From Pseudoalteromonas sp. UG3-2 (GTDB taxonomy: Bacteria > Pseudomonadota > Gammaproteobacteria > Enterobacterales > Alteromonadaceae): a stretch of DNA of 64,000 bases. Location of the stretch: NCBI RefSeq assembly GCF_037120705.1, contig NZ_JAWLJU010000002.1, positions 186,001 through 250,000 of the forward strand. Direction: 5' to 3'. The notes under the pieces were generated by a model, which ran no database searches, was not told where the DNA came from, and saw only the letters and a program-made list of their open reading frames with translations. Shown here piece after piece: positions 25,656 through 34,742 of this stretch (within the stretch, counting starts at the first letter, position 1; each line of letters opens with the position of its first letter). The position numbers and the translations under genes are program-made.

Positions 25656-26011
25656 AAAAATATCCTTATATTTTAGCCTGCGTCAAATGTTTGCAAGATG
25701 TAACATTTTTGAAAATAGCATAGGGCTATAGATAGATCAAGTGTCTTTATTTAGGGTAAATGTCCGCTTTTTGGTCAACCTAGTTAATGTATTTTTGCGT
25801 AGTACATATAATATTTGTGATGTCATTGCATTACAGGAAACCACTCTAGCATCATACTTGATGATAGACGTGGTAAACACTGATGAGTTAAAAGAGCTGG
25901 CAGTTGCGGTATAGCAGCAACTGATTGAGCAAGGTGAAGTGGAGTAAGTCCGTTAACCTTAAATAAAGGAGGCGACCTAGGCTGCTTCCTTTACTTTTAT
26001 GTATGAGCTAA
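25656..26011. repeat. Inter-copy spacer with aspS-tail relic (copy 1)
   Basis: The spacer holds the promoter side of paralogue 1. A likely promoter on the minus strand is TTGATC, 17 bases, TATTTT, near 25709-25737. At 25819-25947 lies a decayed copy of the last ~45 codons of aspS: in the aspS frame it reads DVIALQETTLASYLM, later ELKELAVAV, an internal stop, then QQLIEQGEVE and a stop. A worn copy of the aspS terminator follows. Confidence 0.85.
25819..25947 (+). pseudogene. Duplicated aspS 3'-end fragment 1
   Basis: The reading frame parallels the AspS C-terminus ([15 protein letters not shown]... [21 protein letters not shown]). It has many substitutions, a short in-frame deletion and an internal TAG. 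It has no start and no catalytic part, so it is a passenger of the tandem duplication and not a gene. Confidence 0.85.
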
Positions 26012-27127
26012 CTAAGGGCAGGCACCTTCCATACTAAAATATGGCTCACCCCATGGATCATAAAAAGTCCATGTACAAGTTTGAGGGTCGCTTCCACCAC
26101 CGCCTCCCCAACTTCTGGCAGGGATCAGATCATAGCTAGGTGGAATATCTACTCCTCCGCCGCCGCCACCTGTGTCTCCAGTGACTCCGGCCTTCAAGTG
26201 CTTATTGAGCACCTCCAGCATGCAGTTAGAGACCTCTTCGGGGCGAGTGCTTTTCCAGTCTGCGATAGTTCGGCCGCCAAATTTGGTCATGTTTTCATTT
26301 AGTTTAATATCTAATCCGGATCTACCTGGCACATCAGAGTAAGAAACATCATAACCCACGGTATGATGGCCACTGCTGGGGTCATAAAAGTCTACTAGAA
26401 CGAAGTGGGTCTCGGGTACATACTCCCAACCGCCGCCAAGCTCAACGCTACCTCGGCTCACTGAGAAGTTAAAAGCGGTTATTCTAGAAGAATCAAAAGC
26501 CCCCCGCACACTGCCAAACTCGTCAATGAACTGATTATGTAAACTGCTGCGTAGTCTGGTTCTCGCATGGCCATTATATGCAAAATGAGCGGCTCGAGTT
26601 ATGGGTGTGTTTTCACAGTTATTAGGCGATTCAGTCGCTCTCCCAAACCTTGATTCTTGCGCCTGAGCCTGTAGTTCTGACTGCATCGTTGGAGACTGAT
26701 ATTGCTCGCTTATCTTGGCGACTGTTCTATCAAGTGCGGTGTAATAGTTGAGCAGCTCATTTGCGAGAGCATTGGCATTATTGGGTAATCTTTGCGGCGT
26801 AACTTGCAGCTCTAATTGATAGCGGAAGCTTCCTTGATTTGCATGGGATAACTTGAAGTACCACTTTTGACCTGAATTCGCATTAATAATGAGTACGTCT
26901 TGCGGTTGCGAGTAACATTGCTGAGTATAATCATAATCAAATGGTCCACTTACCTTGCACTCTACCGTAGGAGGATATTGTTTGGCGAAGGTGAGGGCAT
27001 TGTTAGAGTTACAGGAGTAGCAAATTTCGGTTTTGTAATTGGTCGCGGTCGTACGAGCAGAAGCTGACATAGCGATATTACTCAGGGCTAGCGTTCCATA
27101 AAGCAGTGCGCTCGTAATTTTACTCAT
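26012..27127 (-). CDS. Secreted paralogue 2 of a tandem family
   Basis: The 371-residue protein is nearly identical to paralogue 1 over its whole length, except for the extreme N-terminus (MSKITSALLYG instead of MTIIMKSLLYG) and a patch around residues 255-285 (VSYSDVPGRSGLDIKLNENM). The same signal peptide, Cys-rich head, Gly-rich linker and Cys tail are present. The ATG at 27127 follows AAGGATAT. The function is unknown. The different first residues show that the 5' junction of this copy was altered separately. Confidence 0.8.
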   Translation of the reverse strand: MSKITSALLYGTLALSNIAMSASARTTATNYKTEICYSCNSNNALTFAKQYPPTVECKVSGPFDYDYTQQCYSQPQDVLIINANSGQKWYFKLSHANQGSFRYQLELQVTPQRLPNNANALANELLNYYTALDRTVAKISEQYQSPTMQSELQAQAQESRFGRATESPNNCENTPITRAAHFAYNGHARTRLRSSLHNQFIDEFGSVRGAFDSSRITAFNFSVSRGSVELGGGWEYVPETHFVLVDFYDPSSGHHTVGYDVSYSDVPGRSGLDIKLNENMTKFGGRTIADWKSTRPEEVSNCMLEVLNKHLKAGVTGDTGGGGGGVDIPPSYDLIPARSWGGGGGSDPQTCTWTFYDPWGEPYFSMEGACP

Positions 27128-27291
27128 TAAACATATCCTTATACTCTAAAATGATTAAATGTTTACTAAATGTAATTTTTATGAAAATAGCATGGTGCTG
27201 TAGATAGGTCAACTGTCTCTGTTTAGGGTAAAGATGTCCGCTTTTGGTCAACATAGTTAATGTATTTTTGCGTAGTACACATAATATTTGT

Positions 27292-27420
27292 GATGTCATT
27301 GCATTACAGGAAATCACTCTAGCATCATACTTGATGATAGATGTGGTAAACACTGATGAGTTAAAAGAGCTGGCGGTTGCGGTATAGCAGCAACTGATTG
27401 AGCAAGGTGAAGTGGAGTAA
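27292..27420 (+). pseudogene. Duplicated aspS 3'-end fragment 2
   Basis: This is almost the same sequence as fragment 1 (same internal TAG, same GAGTAA end), followed by a well-preserved aspS-type terminator (about 27438-27463). The fragment copies resemble one another far more than any resembles aspS. The tail was therefore captured once and then multiplied with the array. Confidence 0.85.
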
Positions 27421-27484
27421 GTCCGTTAACCTTAAATAAAAGAGGCGGCGTAGGTCGCCTCTTTTACTTTTATGTATTAACCAA

Positions 27485-28588
27485 CTAGGGGCAGGCGCCT
27501 TCCATACTAAAATATGGCTCCCCCCATGGATCATAAAAAGTCCATGTGCAGGTTTGAGGGCCGCCGATACCACCAAAACTTCGGCCTGGGATTCTATCGT
27601 AAGCTTTTCCAAGGTTAACTGGCTCACGTCCGCCACCACCGCCGCCAGCTATACTTGCTGGTAGGTGTTGATTTAGTACCTCGAGCATGCAGTTGGAAAC
27701 GTTGACAGGTCTTGATGTTTTTAAGTCTTTAATCGCATGGCCACCAAGAAAGCTTATGGCTTCGTTTAGCTCAATATCTAAACCAACACCTCTTGGTCCG
27801 GGAAAAACATTATAGACAATCGTATAATTACCGTTTACGGGGTCATAAAAATTTACACGGGTCGATCGATTTACTGGTACATATTGCCAACTGCCAGACA
27901 GTACAGCTGCACCTCTGCTAACAGAGAAGCTTAATGCGGTCATTTGCTTGGTTTCGAAAGATCCTCTAATGCTTCCGTATGCCTCTTCGAGTGCACTAGC
28001 TAAGCTTCGTCTTAAGTTTGATCTTGCGGTAATATTGTAAGCAAAATTAGCTGCGCGAGTGATCGGCTCGTTTACACAGTTGTTTGGTGACTCTGAAGTT
28101 ATTGAACCCCGACTTTTAAGAGCCTGAGTAAGCATATTTAATTGTACTGACTGAGACTGGTATTCAGTGTTAACTTTAGAGGTGGCCCTGTCCCAAGCCG
28201 CATAGTAACGTAGTAATTCGTCGGCAAGATTATTGGCGTCAACAGGTAGGCTTTTTTTAGTCGTATTGAGTATTAACTCGTGACGAAACTTACCTTGATT
28301 GGTGTGGGTGAGTTGGTAGTACCATTTTTGACCTGAATTCGCGTTAATAATGAGTACGTCTCGCGGTTGCGAGTAACATTGCTGAGTATAATCATAATCA
28401 AATGGTCCACTTACCTTACACTCTACCGTAGGAGGGTATTGTTTGGCGAAGGTGATGGCATTGTTAGAGTTACAGGAGTAGCAAATTTCGGTTTTGTAAT
28501 TGGTCGCGGTCGTACTAGCAGAAGCTGACATAGCGATATTACTCAGGGCTAGCGTTCCATAGAGTAATGACTTCATAATTATTGTCAC
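27485..28588 (-). CDS. Secreted paralogue 3 of a tandem family
   Basis: The 367-residue protein shares the first ~90 residues (signal peptide and Cys-rich head) almost exactly with paralogues 1 and 2. Its middle is clearly different (LSHANQGSFRYQLELQ becomes LTHTNQGKFRHELILN; a different Ser-rich helical part and beta region). The Gly-rich linker and the C-terminal CTWTFYDPWGEPYFSM tail are again conserved. This mosaic pattern suggests recombination or gene conversion at both ends. The start is the GTG at 28588, after AAGGAT. Confidence 0.8.
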   Translation of the reverse strand: MTIIMKSLLYGTLALSNIAMSASASTTATNYKTEICYSCNSNNAITFAKQYPPTVECKVSGPFDYDYTQQCYSQPRDVLIINANSGQKWYYQLTHTNQGKFRHELILNTTKKSLPVDANNLADELLRYYAAWDRATSKVNTEYQSQSVQLNMLTQALKSRGSITSESPNNCVNEPITRAANFAYNITARSNLRRSLASALEEAYGSIRGSFETKQMTALSFSVSRGAAVLSGSWQYVPVNRSTRVNFYDPVNGNYTIVYNVFPGPRGVGLDIELNEAISFLGGHAIKDLKTSRPVNVSNCMLEVLNQHLPASIAGGGGGGREPVNLGKAYDRIPGRSFGGIGGPQTCTWTFYDPWGEPYFSMEGACP

Positions 28589-28751
28589 AAAAATATCCTT
28601 ATATTTTAGCCAGCGTTAAATATTTACATAATGTAACATTTTTGAAAATAGCATAGGGCTATAGATAGATCAAGTGTCTTTATTTAGGGTAAATATCCGC
28701 TTTTTGGTCAACCTAGTTAATGTATTTTTGCGTAGTACACATAATATTTGT

Positions 28752-28836
28752 GATGTCATTGCATTACAGGAAATCACCCTAGCATCATACTTGATGATAG
28801 ATGTGGTAAACACTGATGAGTTAAAAGAGCTGGCGT
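28752..28836 (+). pseudogene. Duplicated aspS 3'-end fragment 3 (truncated)
   Basis: This is the same relic as fragments 1 and 2, but a deletion joins GAGCTGGC directly to the terminator half GTAGGTCGCCTC. The last ~17 codons and half of the terminator stem are missing. Confidence 0.8.
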
Positions 28837-28869
28837 AGGTCGCCTCTTTTACTTTTATGTATTAACCAG

Positions 28870-29973
28870 CTAGGGGCAGGCGCCTTCCATACTAAAATAT
28901 GGCTCCCCCCATGGATCATAAAAAGTCCATGTGCAGGTTTGAGGGCCGCCGATACCACCAAAACTTCGGCCTGGGATTCTATCGTAAGCTTTTCCAAGGT
29001 TAACTGGCTCACGTCCGCCACCACCGCCGCCAGCTATACTTGCTGGTAGGTGTTGATTTAGTACCTCGAGCATGCAGTTGGAAACGTTGACAGGTCTTGA
29101 TGTTTTTAAATCTTTGATCCTACTGCCACCGAAAAAAGAAGCATGTTCTGCAAGTTCAAAGTCTAGTCCTCTACCTCTTGGGCCTTTGAAAATGTCGTAG
29201 ACTATGGTGTGGTTTCCGTTGATGGCGTCCGTGAATGTTACACTGACTGAGCGAGTTTCTGGCACATACTGCCAGCTGCCGCCAAGCCCTACACCACCTT
29301 TACTCACAGAAAAGTTGAGTGCGGTCATTTGCTTGGTTTCAAATGCTCCATCAACACTTCCGTATTCCTGTTGAAATTGATTTACTAAGATTTTATGCAA
29401 GTTTGCTCTTGCTTTTACATTATAAGCAAAGTGGGCTGCGCGAGTGATCGGCTCGTGTTCACAATTGTTTGGTGACTCTGAAGTTATTGAACCTCGACTT
29501 TTAAGAGTCTGAGTAAGCATATTTAATTGTACTGACTGAGACTGGTATTCAGTGTTAACTTTAGAGGTGGCCCTGTCCCAAGCCGCATAGTAACGTAGTA
29601 ATTCGTCGGCAAGATTATTGGCGTCAACAGGTAGGCTTTTTTTAGTCGTATTGAGTATTAACTCGTGACGAAACTTGCCTTGATTGGTGTGGGTGAGTTG
29701 GTAGTACCATTTTTGACCTGAATTCGCGTTAATAATGAGTACGTCTTGCGGTTGCGAGTAACATTGCTGAGTATAATCATAATCAAATGGTCCACTTACC
29801 TTGCACTCTACCGTAGGAAGATATTGTTTGGCGAAGGTTATAGCATTGTTAGAGTTACAGGAGTAGCAAATTTCGGTTTTGTAATTGGTCGCGGTCGTAC
29901 CAGCAGAAGCTGACATAGCGATATTACTCAGGGCTAGCGTTCCATAAAGTAATGACTTCATAATTATTGTCAC
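28870..29973 (-). CDS. Secreted paralogue 4 of a tandem family
   Basis: The 367-residue protein is nearly identical to paralogue 3 in residues 1-165 and in the C-terminal ~75. It differs strongly between about 165 and 285 (KARANLHKILVNQFQQEYGS, FTDAINGNHTIVYDIFKGP). So within the 3/4 pair variation is confined to one central segment. The signal peptide and cysteines are conserved. The start is the GTG at 29973. The function is unknown; the pattern suits a surface or secreted protein under diversifying pressure. Confidence 0.8.
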   Translation of the reverse strand: MTIIMKSLLYGTLALSNIAMSASAGTTATNYKTEICYSCNSNNAITFAKQYLPTVECKVSGPFDYDYTQQCYSQPQDVLIINANSGQKWYYQLTHTNQGKFRHELILNTTKKSLPVDANNLADELLRYYAAWDRATSKVNTEYQSQSVQLNMLTQTLKSRGSITSESPNNCEHEPITRAAHFAYNVKARANLHKILVNQFQQEYGSVDGAFETKQMTALNFSVSKGGVGLGGSWQYVPETRSVSVTFTDAINGNHTIVYDIFKGPRGRGLDFELAEHASFFGGSRIKDLKTSRPVNVSNCMLEVLNQHLPASIAGGGGGGREPVNLGKAYDRIPGRSFGGIGGPQTCTWTFYDPWGEPYFSMEGACP

Positions 29974-30136
29974 AAAAATATCCTTATATTTTAGCCAGCG
30001 TTAAATGTTTACATAGTGTAACATTTTTTAAAATAGCATAGGGCTATAGATAGATCAAGTGTCTTTATTTAGGGTAAATATCCGCTTTTTGGTCAACCTA
30101 GTTAATGTATTTTTGCGTAGTACACATAATATTTGT

Positions 30137-30265
30137 GATGTCATTACATTACAGGAAATCACTCTAGCATCATACTTGATGATAGACGTGGTAAACACTG
30201 ATGAGTTAAAAGAGCTGGCGATTGCGGTATAGCAGCAACTGATTGAGCAAGGGGAGGTGGAGTAT
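30137..30265 (+). pseudogene. Duplicated aspS 3'-end fragment 4
   Basis: This is the same relic as in the other spacers, but the terminal TAA has become TAT. It marks the far boundary of repeat unit 4 and the start of a fifth, decayed unit. Confidence 0.82.
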
Positions 30266-30275
30266 GTCCGTTAAC

Positions 30276-30412
30276 CTTGACGACTGTTTTTTCCAGTGCG
30301 GCAAAGTAGTTGAGCATAACATTCACGAAATCATTAGCATTATTGGGCAAACTCTTACACGTAACTTGCAGTTGTAATTGATAGCGGACGGAAATTACCT
30401 TGATTTGCATGT
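30276..30412 (-). pseudogene. Relic of a fifth secreted paralogue
   Basis: On the minus strand this stretch encodes RYQLQLQVTCKSLPNNAND and FVNVMLNYFAALEKTVVKV. It corresponds to residues ~100-140 of paralogue 1 (RYQLELQVTPQSLPNNAN... LLNYYTALDRTVAKI). Both flanking parts of the gene are gone. It shows that the array once had at least five copies and is decaying at the ruvC side. Confidence 0.8.
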
Positions 30413-30472
30413 GATCGCTCGTATGGAATGAGGTAGTCGAATATATAGTGGGGCTAAGAGCTTGTTACTTCA

Positions 30473-30488
30473 CTGGTAATTCATACAG
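30473..30488 (+). promoter_or_regulatory. LexA-box-like site before ruvC
   Basis: CTGGTAATTCATACAG matches CTGT-N8-ACAG with one mismatch and has the flanking TA on the right side. It lies 41 bases before the ruvC start. SOS control of ruv genes is known in E. coli (ruvAB). The site here would place the whole ruvCAB run under LexA. Confidence 0.6.
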
Positions 30489-30528
30489 TATTTTGGCATT
30501 ATAGAAAAAAAATCAAGAGAAAAAGCGA

Positions 30529-31050
30529 TTGGCTGTTATTTTAGGTATTGATCCGGGCTCAAGGTTTACTGGATATGGTGTCATTGCTCACCAAGGTGCA
30601 AAATTTCAATATCTTGGCAGTGGCTGCATCAAAGTAGGAGAGCAGGACTTTCCAACGCGCCTGAAAACGATTTACCAAGGCATTACCCAATTAATTGAGC
30701 AGTTTTCGCCAAGCGATTTTGCCATTGAGCAAGTCTTTGTGGCCCATAACCCCAGCTCAGCCTTAAAGCTAGGCCAAGCCCGTGGTGCGGCGATTGTGGC
30801 GGCGACCATGCAAGATGTAGCGGTGAGTGAATATTCTGCACGGCAAATTAAGCAAGCCGTCGCGGGGACCGGGGGCGCAGAGAAGTCACAAGTACAGGAA
30901 ATGGTGAAACGTATTTTAAAGTTACCTGGTACGCCTCAGGCGGATGCTGCAGACGCCTTAGCTGTAGCCATTTGTCACGCACATTCCAAACAAAACCTAA
31001 TTAAAATGTCTGGGGCTGCACGTAAAACAGTAAGAGGAAGGCTAAGATAA
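30529..31050 (+). CDS. ruvC: Holliday junction resolvase RuvC
   Basis: RuvC cuts Holliday junctions symmetrically. The 173-residue protein has the four acidic active-site residues in their usual contexts: GIDPGS near residue 7, AIEQVF near 67, and [13 protein letters not shown] near 140. The best start is the TTG at 30529, because it gives the family N-terminus [12 protein letters not shown] and no ATG is available nearby. The ribosome binding site AAGAG is weak. It heads a tight ruvC-ruvA-ruvB run with gaps of 2 bases. Confidence 0.96.
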   Translation: MAVILGIDPGSRFTGYGVIAHQGAKFQYLGSGCIKVGEQDFPTRLKTIYQGITQLIEQFSPSDFAIEQVFVAHNPSSALKLGQARGAAIVAATMQDVAVSEYSARQIKQAVAGTGGAEKSQVQEMVKRILKLPGTPQADAADALAVAICHAHSKQNLIKMSGAARKTVRGRLR

Positions 31051-31052
31051 CC

Positions 31053-31670
31053 ATGATAGGAAAGTTAAACGGAATATTGCTCGAGAAACAACCACCAGAA
31101 ATTTTGCTCGACGTTAATGGCGTGGGCTACGAAGTGCAAATGCCAATGACCTGTTTCTATGAGTTGCCCAACGTCGGTGAAAAGGTGTCCGTATTCACTC
31201 ACTTTGTTGTGAGGGAAGATGCTCAGCTACTCTTTGGCTTTAATAGTAAAATTGCGCGCACTTTATTCCGTACTTTGATCAAAGCAAATGGAGTCGGGCC
31301 AAAACTCGGCTTGGCGATTTTGTCTGGCATGTCGGCAGAGCAGTTCGTTAATTGTGTCAACAACGATGATGCCACAACCCTGGTTAAAATCCCTGGGGTA
31401 GGAAAAAAGACGGCGGAACGCCTAGTATTAGAAATGAAAGATAAACTCAAAGACTTTGGCAATGACTTATTGACGCCATTTAGCGATGCCGCGATACTGT
31501 TTCCACAACAGGATCCTACCGTGAGTGATACTCCGGCAGACGATGCTGTTGCGGCATTAATTGCTTTGGGCTATAAGCAAACACAAGCGCAAAAAGCGGT
31601 AAAATCAGCAAGCAAAAATGGCATGAGCACTGAGAGCATTATTAAAGATGCTCTGAAATCGATGATGTAA
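31053..31670 (+). CDS. ruvA: Holliday junction branch migration protein RuvA
   Basis: RuvA tetramers bind the four-way junction and load RuvB. The 205-residue protein shows the OB-fold N-terminus ([20 protein letters not shown]), two helix-hairpin-helix motifs ([13 protein letters not shown] near 80 and [16 protein letters not shown] near 115), and the C-terminal RuvB-contact domain ([19 protein letters not shown]). Length is typical (E. coli 203). It starts 2 bases after ruvC and ends 2 bases before ruvB. Confidence 0.97.
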   Translation: MIGKLNGILLEKQPPEILLDVNGVGYEVQMPMTCFYELPNVGEKVSVFTHFVVREDAQLLFGFNSKIARTLFRTLIKANGVGPKLGLAILSGMSAEQFVNCVNNDDATTLVKIPGVGKKTAERLVLEMKDKLKDFGNDLLTPFSDAAILFPQQDPTVSDTPADDAVAALIALGYKQTQAQKAVKSASKNGMSTESIIKDALKSMM

Positions 31671-31672
31671 CT

Positions 31673-32677
31673 ATGATAGAAGCGGACAGATTAATAGAGC
31701 CAGAAATCCAAGGCAATGAAGATTTAGTGGACCGGGCAATACGGCCTAAATTACTAAGTGATTACACGGGCCAGCCTCACGTCAAAAAACAAATGGAAAT
31801 CTTCATTGAAGCGGCGCGGACACGAAAAGAGGCGCTGGACCACCTACTGATCTTTGGTCCCCCTGGGCTTGGTAAGACCACCTTAGCCAATATTGTAGCC
31901 AATGAGCTGGAAGTGAATATTAAAACCACATCGGGTCCGGTTTTAGAAAAAGCCGGAGATCTCGCAGCACTTTTAACCAATTTAGAAGAAGGTGATGTGC
32001 TGTTTATTGATGAGATCCACCGTTTAAGCCCTCAAGTTGAAGAGATACTCTACCCAGCAATGGAAGACTACCAGCTGGATATTATGATTGGTGAAGGGCC
32101 CGCCGCGCGTTCAATTAAGCTTGATTTACCACCGTTTACGCTAGTGGGAGCGACCACACGGGCGGGCTCTTTAACCTCACCTTTACGGGACCGCTTCGGT
32201 ATTGTGCAGCGTTTAGAGTTTTATTCCGTAACAGACTTATCTGCTATTGTGAGTCGCTCGGCCTATCACCTTAATTTACAAATCACTGATCCGGGGGCGC
32301 TGGAAGTGGCGCGTCGGGCACGTGGTACACCGCGAATAGCCAACCGCTTACTGCGTAGGGTGCGCGATTTTGCCGAGGTGAAAGGCGATGGCACCATTAG
32401 CGAAGAGATTGCTCATTTGGCTCTGGATATGGTTGATGTTGATAAGTGCGGCTTTGATTACATGGATCGAAAGTACTTACTTGCCATCATTGAAAAATTC
32501 ACCGGAGGGCCTGTGGGATTGGATAACCTCGCGGCGGCCATTGGTGAAGAGAAAGAAACCATTGAAGATGTGCTTGAGCCTTATCTAATCCAGCAGGGTT
32601 TTATTCAACGCACCCCCAGAGGCCGGATAGTATCCGACAAAGCGTATCTGCACTTTGATCTGACCAAGTCAGAATAA
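31673..32677 (+). CDS. ruvB: Holliday junction branch migration ATPase RuvB
   Basis: RuvB is the hexameric AAA+ motor of branch migration. The 334-residue protein has Walker [14 protein letters not shown] near residue 60, Walker [10 protein letters not shown] near 110, sensor [18 protein letters not shown] and the arginine-rich [17 protein letters not shown] segment, then the winged-helix C-terminus. Everything matches the family. Neither ybgC nor any other gene follows before tolQ, leaving a long gap. Confidence 0.98.
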   Translation: MIEADRLIEPEIQGNEDLVDRAIRPKLLSDYTGQPHVKKQMEIFIEAARTRKEALDHLLIFGPPGLGKTTLANIVANELEVNIKTTSGPVLEKAGDLAALLTNLEEGDVLFIDEIHRLSPQVEEILYPAMEDYQLDIMIGEGPAARSIKLDLPPFTLVGATTRAGSLTSPLRDRFGIVQRLEFYSVTDLSAIVSRSAYHLNLQITDPGALEVARRARGTPRIANRLLRRVRDFAEVKGDGTISEEIAHLALDMVDVDKCGFDYMDRKYLLAIIEKFTGGPVGLDNLAAAIGEEKETIEDVLEPYLIQQGFIQRTPRGRIVSDKAYLHFDLTKSE

Positions 32678-32906
32678 GCTAGCCTATCATCAGCTGCCGA
32701 GTTAGCTCGGCAACCCTTCCTTTCGCTTTTACTGTTACTCTATTCAACCGCCATTAAGTCTCTTATCGATAAAGTAGCTGGCATTTCTAAGTACTCAGCA
32801 CCTAGCGGCTTTCAGCCAGATTTGGTTACCATTGCTTTGATATTTATAAGGCAGGAATTGCTGCTGAGCCGCTGTGTTGAGCAGGGGTGATTAGTTTTGA
32901 ATAGGC

Positions 32907-33084
32907 AAAAAAAAGCCCGCAATCAATGCGGGCAAAACAACAAGTTGAAGGAAGTAATCCAGGGAACAGATGAATTGCTCAAAGGTTTTATCCACTAAGC
33001 TCACCATCTCTGCAATACGAAATCAGAATCCTATTGCAAGTAACTGTGCGTTGCTGAAGTCTTCAGCTGCTTGCTCAGTACAGG
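32907..33084 (-). ncRNA. Candidate small RNA, minus strand
   Basis: A strong rho-independent terminator (GCCCGC/GCGGGC stem, seven-base loop, eight T) stands at 32907-32933 when read on the minus strand. No protein gene on that strand lies upstream. About 160 bases further upstream the minus strand has TATAAT (33096-33091) preceded by TTTGAT with a 16-base spacer. Together they define a transcript of about 178 bases. No significant open frame is inside. The family was not recognised. Confidence 0.6.
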
Positions 33085-33090
33085 GTGTAT

Positions 33091-33118
33091 ATTATAGTGA
33101 AGAAGGGTATTCATCAAA
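33091..33118 (-). promoter_or_regulatory. Promoter of the candidate small RNA
   Basis: On the minus strand TTTGAT (33118-33113) and a perfect TATAAT (33096-33091) are 16 bases apart, near the ideal spacing for a sigma-70 promoter. Confidence 0.55.
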
Positions 33119-33623
33119 CTAGAAAAATTATTTTTTCGGATAAATAAATCTAATGTCATGAGTTTTTTGTTCGTACAATTTATAGGCTTATTGTCAAAAG
33201 TGTTATCCATTAACTATATGAAAAATATATATTTGTATGAAAGTTGTGCAAAATATCAATATTAGATAATTTGTTGTTAATTGGTAAGACCAATTTTTTT
33301 TGAGGTTTTATTCTCATTTTTTGCATAAAAGCGGCTTTTTATGCAATTTTGATTCATATTTAGGATTTAAGTAAAGGAGGCACTATTCCTTCGTTAAGAG
33401 CAGTCGAACGCTATTCGTTGGCACATTTGTGTTGTTTATCGTCAAATACAATGAATTCGCGGTATTGCGATTGTAAGGAATATGCTGTGTGGTTAAACTA
33501 GCTGAACCTTTAGTGGATTTCTCTGGTCTATGCATCAGCTTTGTTGCAAAGCCAGCACCACTGTGTAGCGCGCTAACAATAAAATGGCTAACAATGCCGA
33601 AACACTTGTAGGAGTATAATAAC

Positions 33624-34328
33624 GTGGAATCGGGACTAAACTTTGTCGATTTAATTTTAAAAGCCAGTTTTTTGGTGCAACTGGTGATGTTGACACTGGT
33701 CGGCTTGTCTATTGCATCCTGGGCGATTATTTTTCAGCGCAAAAATATTATTTCACAAGCGCAAAGCCAATCGAAAAAGTTCGAGCAGAAGTTTTGGTCC
33801 GGAATGGACTTAAGCAAATTATATAATGAAATATCTGCCAGACCTGGTGCTGCAACGGGCATTGAAGCTTTATTTGTTTCGGGATTTAAAGAGTTCGCTA
33901 AACACAAAAAAGGCAACATACAGTCGCCGTCAGTGGTGGTAGAGGGGACACACCGCTCAATGCGAGTTGCCTTATCTCGAGAAATTGAAAAACTCGAGTC
34001 GAGCTTATCGTTTCTTGCTACGGTGGGTTCTATCAGTCCGTACATCGGCTTATTTGGTACCGTTTGGGGGATCATGAACGCCTTTATTGCACTAGGTGAA
34101 GTGAAACAAGCTACCTTACAAATGGTTGCGCCGGGGATTGCTGAAGCGCTTATTGCTACTGCCATGGGCTTGTTTGCCGCGATCCCAGCGGTGATGGCCT
34201 ATAACCGTTTTGCTAAAAATGTTGAAAAGCTGGAAACGCAATACATTAATTTTATGGAAGAGTTTGCCAATATTCTATATCGTCAGGCTGCAGTACAAGT
34301 AGAGGCTAAGCAAAATGTACCAGCGTAA
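33624..34328 (+). CDS. tolQ: Tol-Pal system proton channel subunit TolQ
   Basis: TolQ forms, with TolR, the inner-membrane proton-driven motor that energises TolA. The 234-residue protein has three hydrophobic segments: about 16-38, and the pair near 140-160 and 170-195. These carry the signature [20 protein letters not shown] and [20 protein letters not shown]. It starts at GTG 33624 behind TAGGAG. It is the first gene of tolQRAB-pal-cpoB and overlaps tolR by 14 bases. Confidence 0.97.
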   Translation: MESGLNFVDLILKASFLVQLVMLTLVGLSIASWAIIFQRKNIISQAQSQSKKFEQKFWSGMDLSKLYNEISARPGAATGIEALFVSGFKEFAKHKKGNIQSPSVVVEGTHRSMRVALSREIEKLESSLSFLATVGSISPYIGLFGTVWGIMNAFIALGEVKQATLQMVAPGIAEALIATAMGLFAAIPAVMAYNRFAKNVEKLETQYINFMEEFANILYRQAAVQVEAKQNVPA

Positions 34329-34740
34329 GCGCCGCCGCCCCGTTGCAGAAATAAACGTAGTCCCATACATCGATGTGATGTTAGTGCTGCTGATCATTTT
34401 TATGGCAACAGCACCGCTGATCCAACATGGTGTAAAGGTGGACTTACCTCAGATGGAAGAGTCTGAGCTAGTAGAAACCAAAGACACACCACCAATCATT
34501 GCCACAATTGACGCTGAAGGCCGTTACTTTGTTACCGTAGGAACCGACCCTGAAGCCCCGATGGATGCGGTTGAAGTGGCCGCGGTGATCAAGTTGAAAT
34601 TAGAGCAAAACCCAGATACTCCGGTAATGATAAAAGGATCCGGTCGCGTGTCTTATCAAGAAGTATTGTATTTAATGGACTTTTTGAAAAAAGCGGGTGT
34701 GCCATCTGTAGGCTTGATGACGAAGTCATTTGAGGAGTAG
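34315..34740 (+). CDS. tolR: Tol-Pal system proton channel subunit TolR
   Basis: This 141-residue protein is anchored by one N-terminal helix. The start [20 protein letters not shown] is typical. The proton-path aspartate lies in the helix [18 protein letters not shown] near residue 23. The periplasmic domain follows. It overlaps the end of tolQ by 14 bases, implying coupled translation, and is followed 2 bases later by tolA. Confidence 0.97.
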   Translation: MYQRKRRRPVAEINVVPYIDVMLVLLIIFMATAPLIQHGVKVDLPQMEESELVETKDTPPIIATIDAEGRYFVTVGTDPEAPMDAVEVAAVIKLKLEQNPDTPVMIKGSGRVSYQEVLYLMDFLKKAGVPSVGLMTKSFEE

Positions 34741-34742
34741 GG

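Larger units (their letters stand above)
32678..33623. other. Gene-free interval ruvB-tolQ
   Basis: Nearly 950 bases without a protein gene. It holds a short GCCGAG/CTCGGC hairpin right after ruvB (about 32698-32713), possibly a weak ruv terminator. It also holds the minus-strand small RNA candidate (32907-33084) and a ten-base inverted repeat TTGCATAAAA/TTTTATGCAA at 33321-33346 followed by TTTT. Beyond that is an AT-rich stretch and then the tolQ leader. In many relatives ybgC precedes tolQ; it is absent here. Confidence 0.6.

Noticed and set aside
26081..26302. Plus-strand open frame inside secreted paralogue 2 (and the same in paralogue 1)
   Set aside because: It is antisense to the Gly-rich C-terminal part of the paralogue, has low-complexity bias, and repeats only because the gene is duplicated.
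24500..30265. Tandem units considered as a composite transposon or integron
   Set aside because: No transposase, integrase or inverted ends are present; the units are explained by tandem duplication including the aspS tail.
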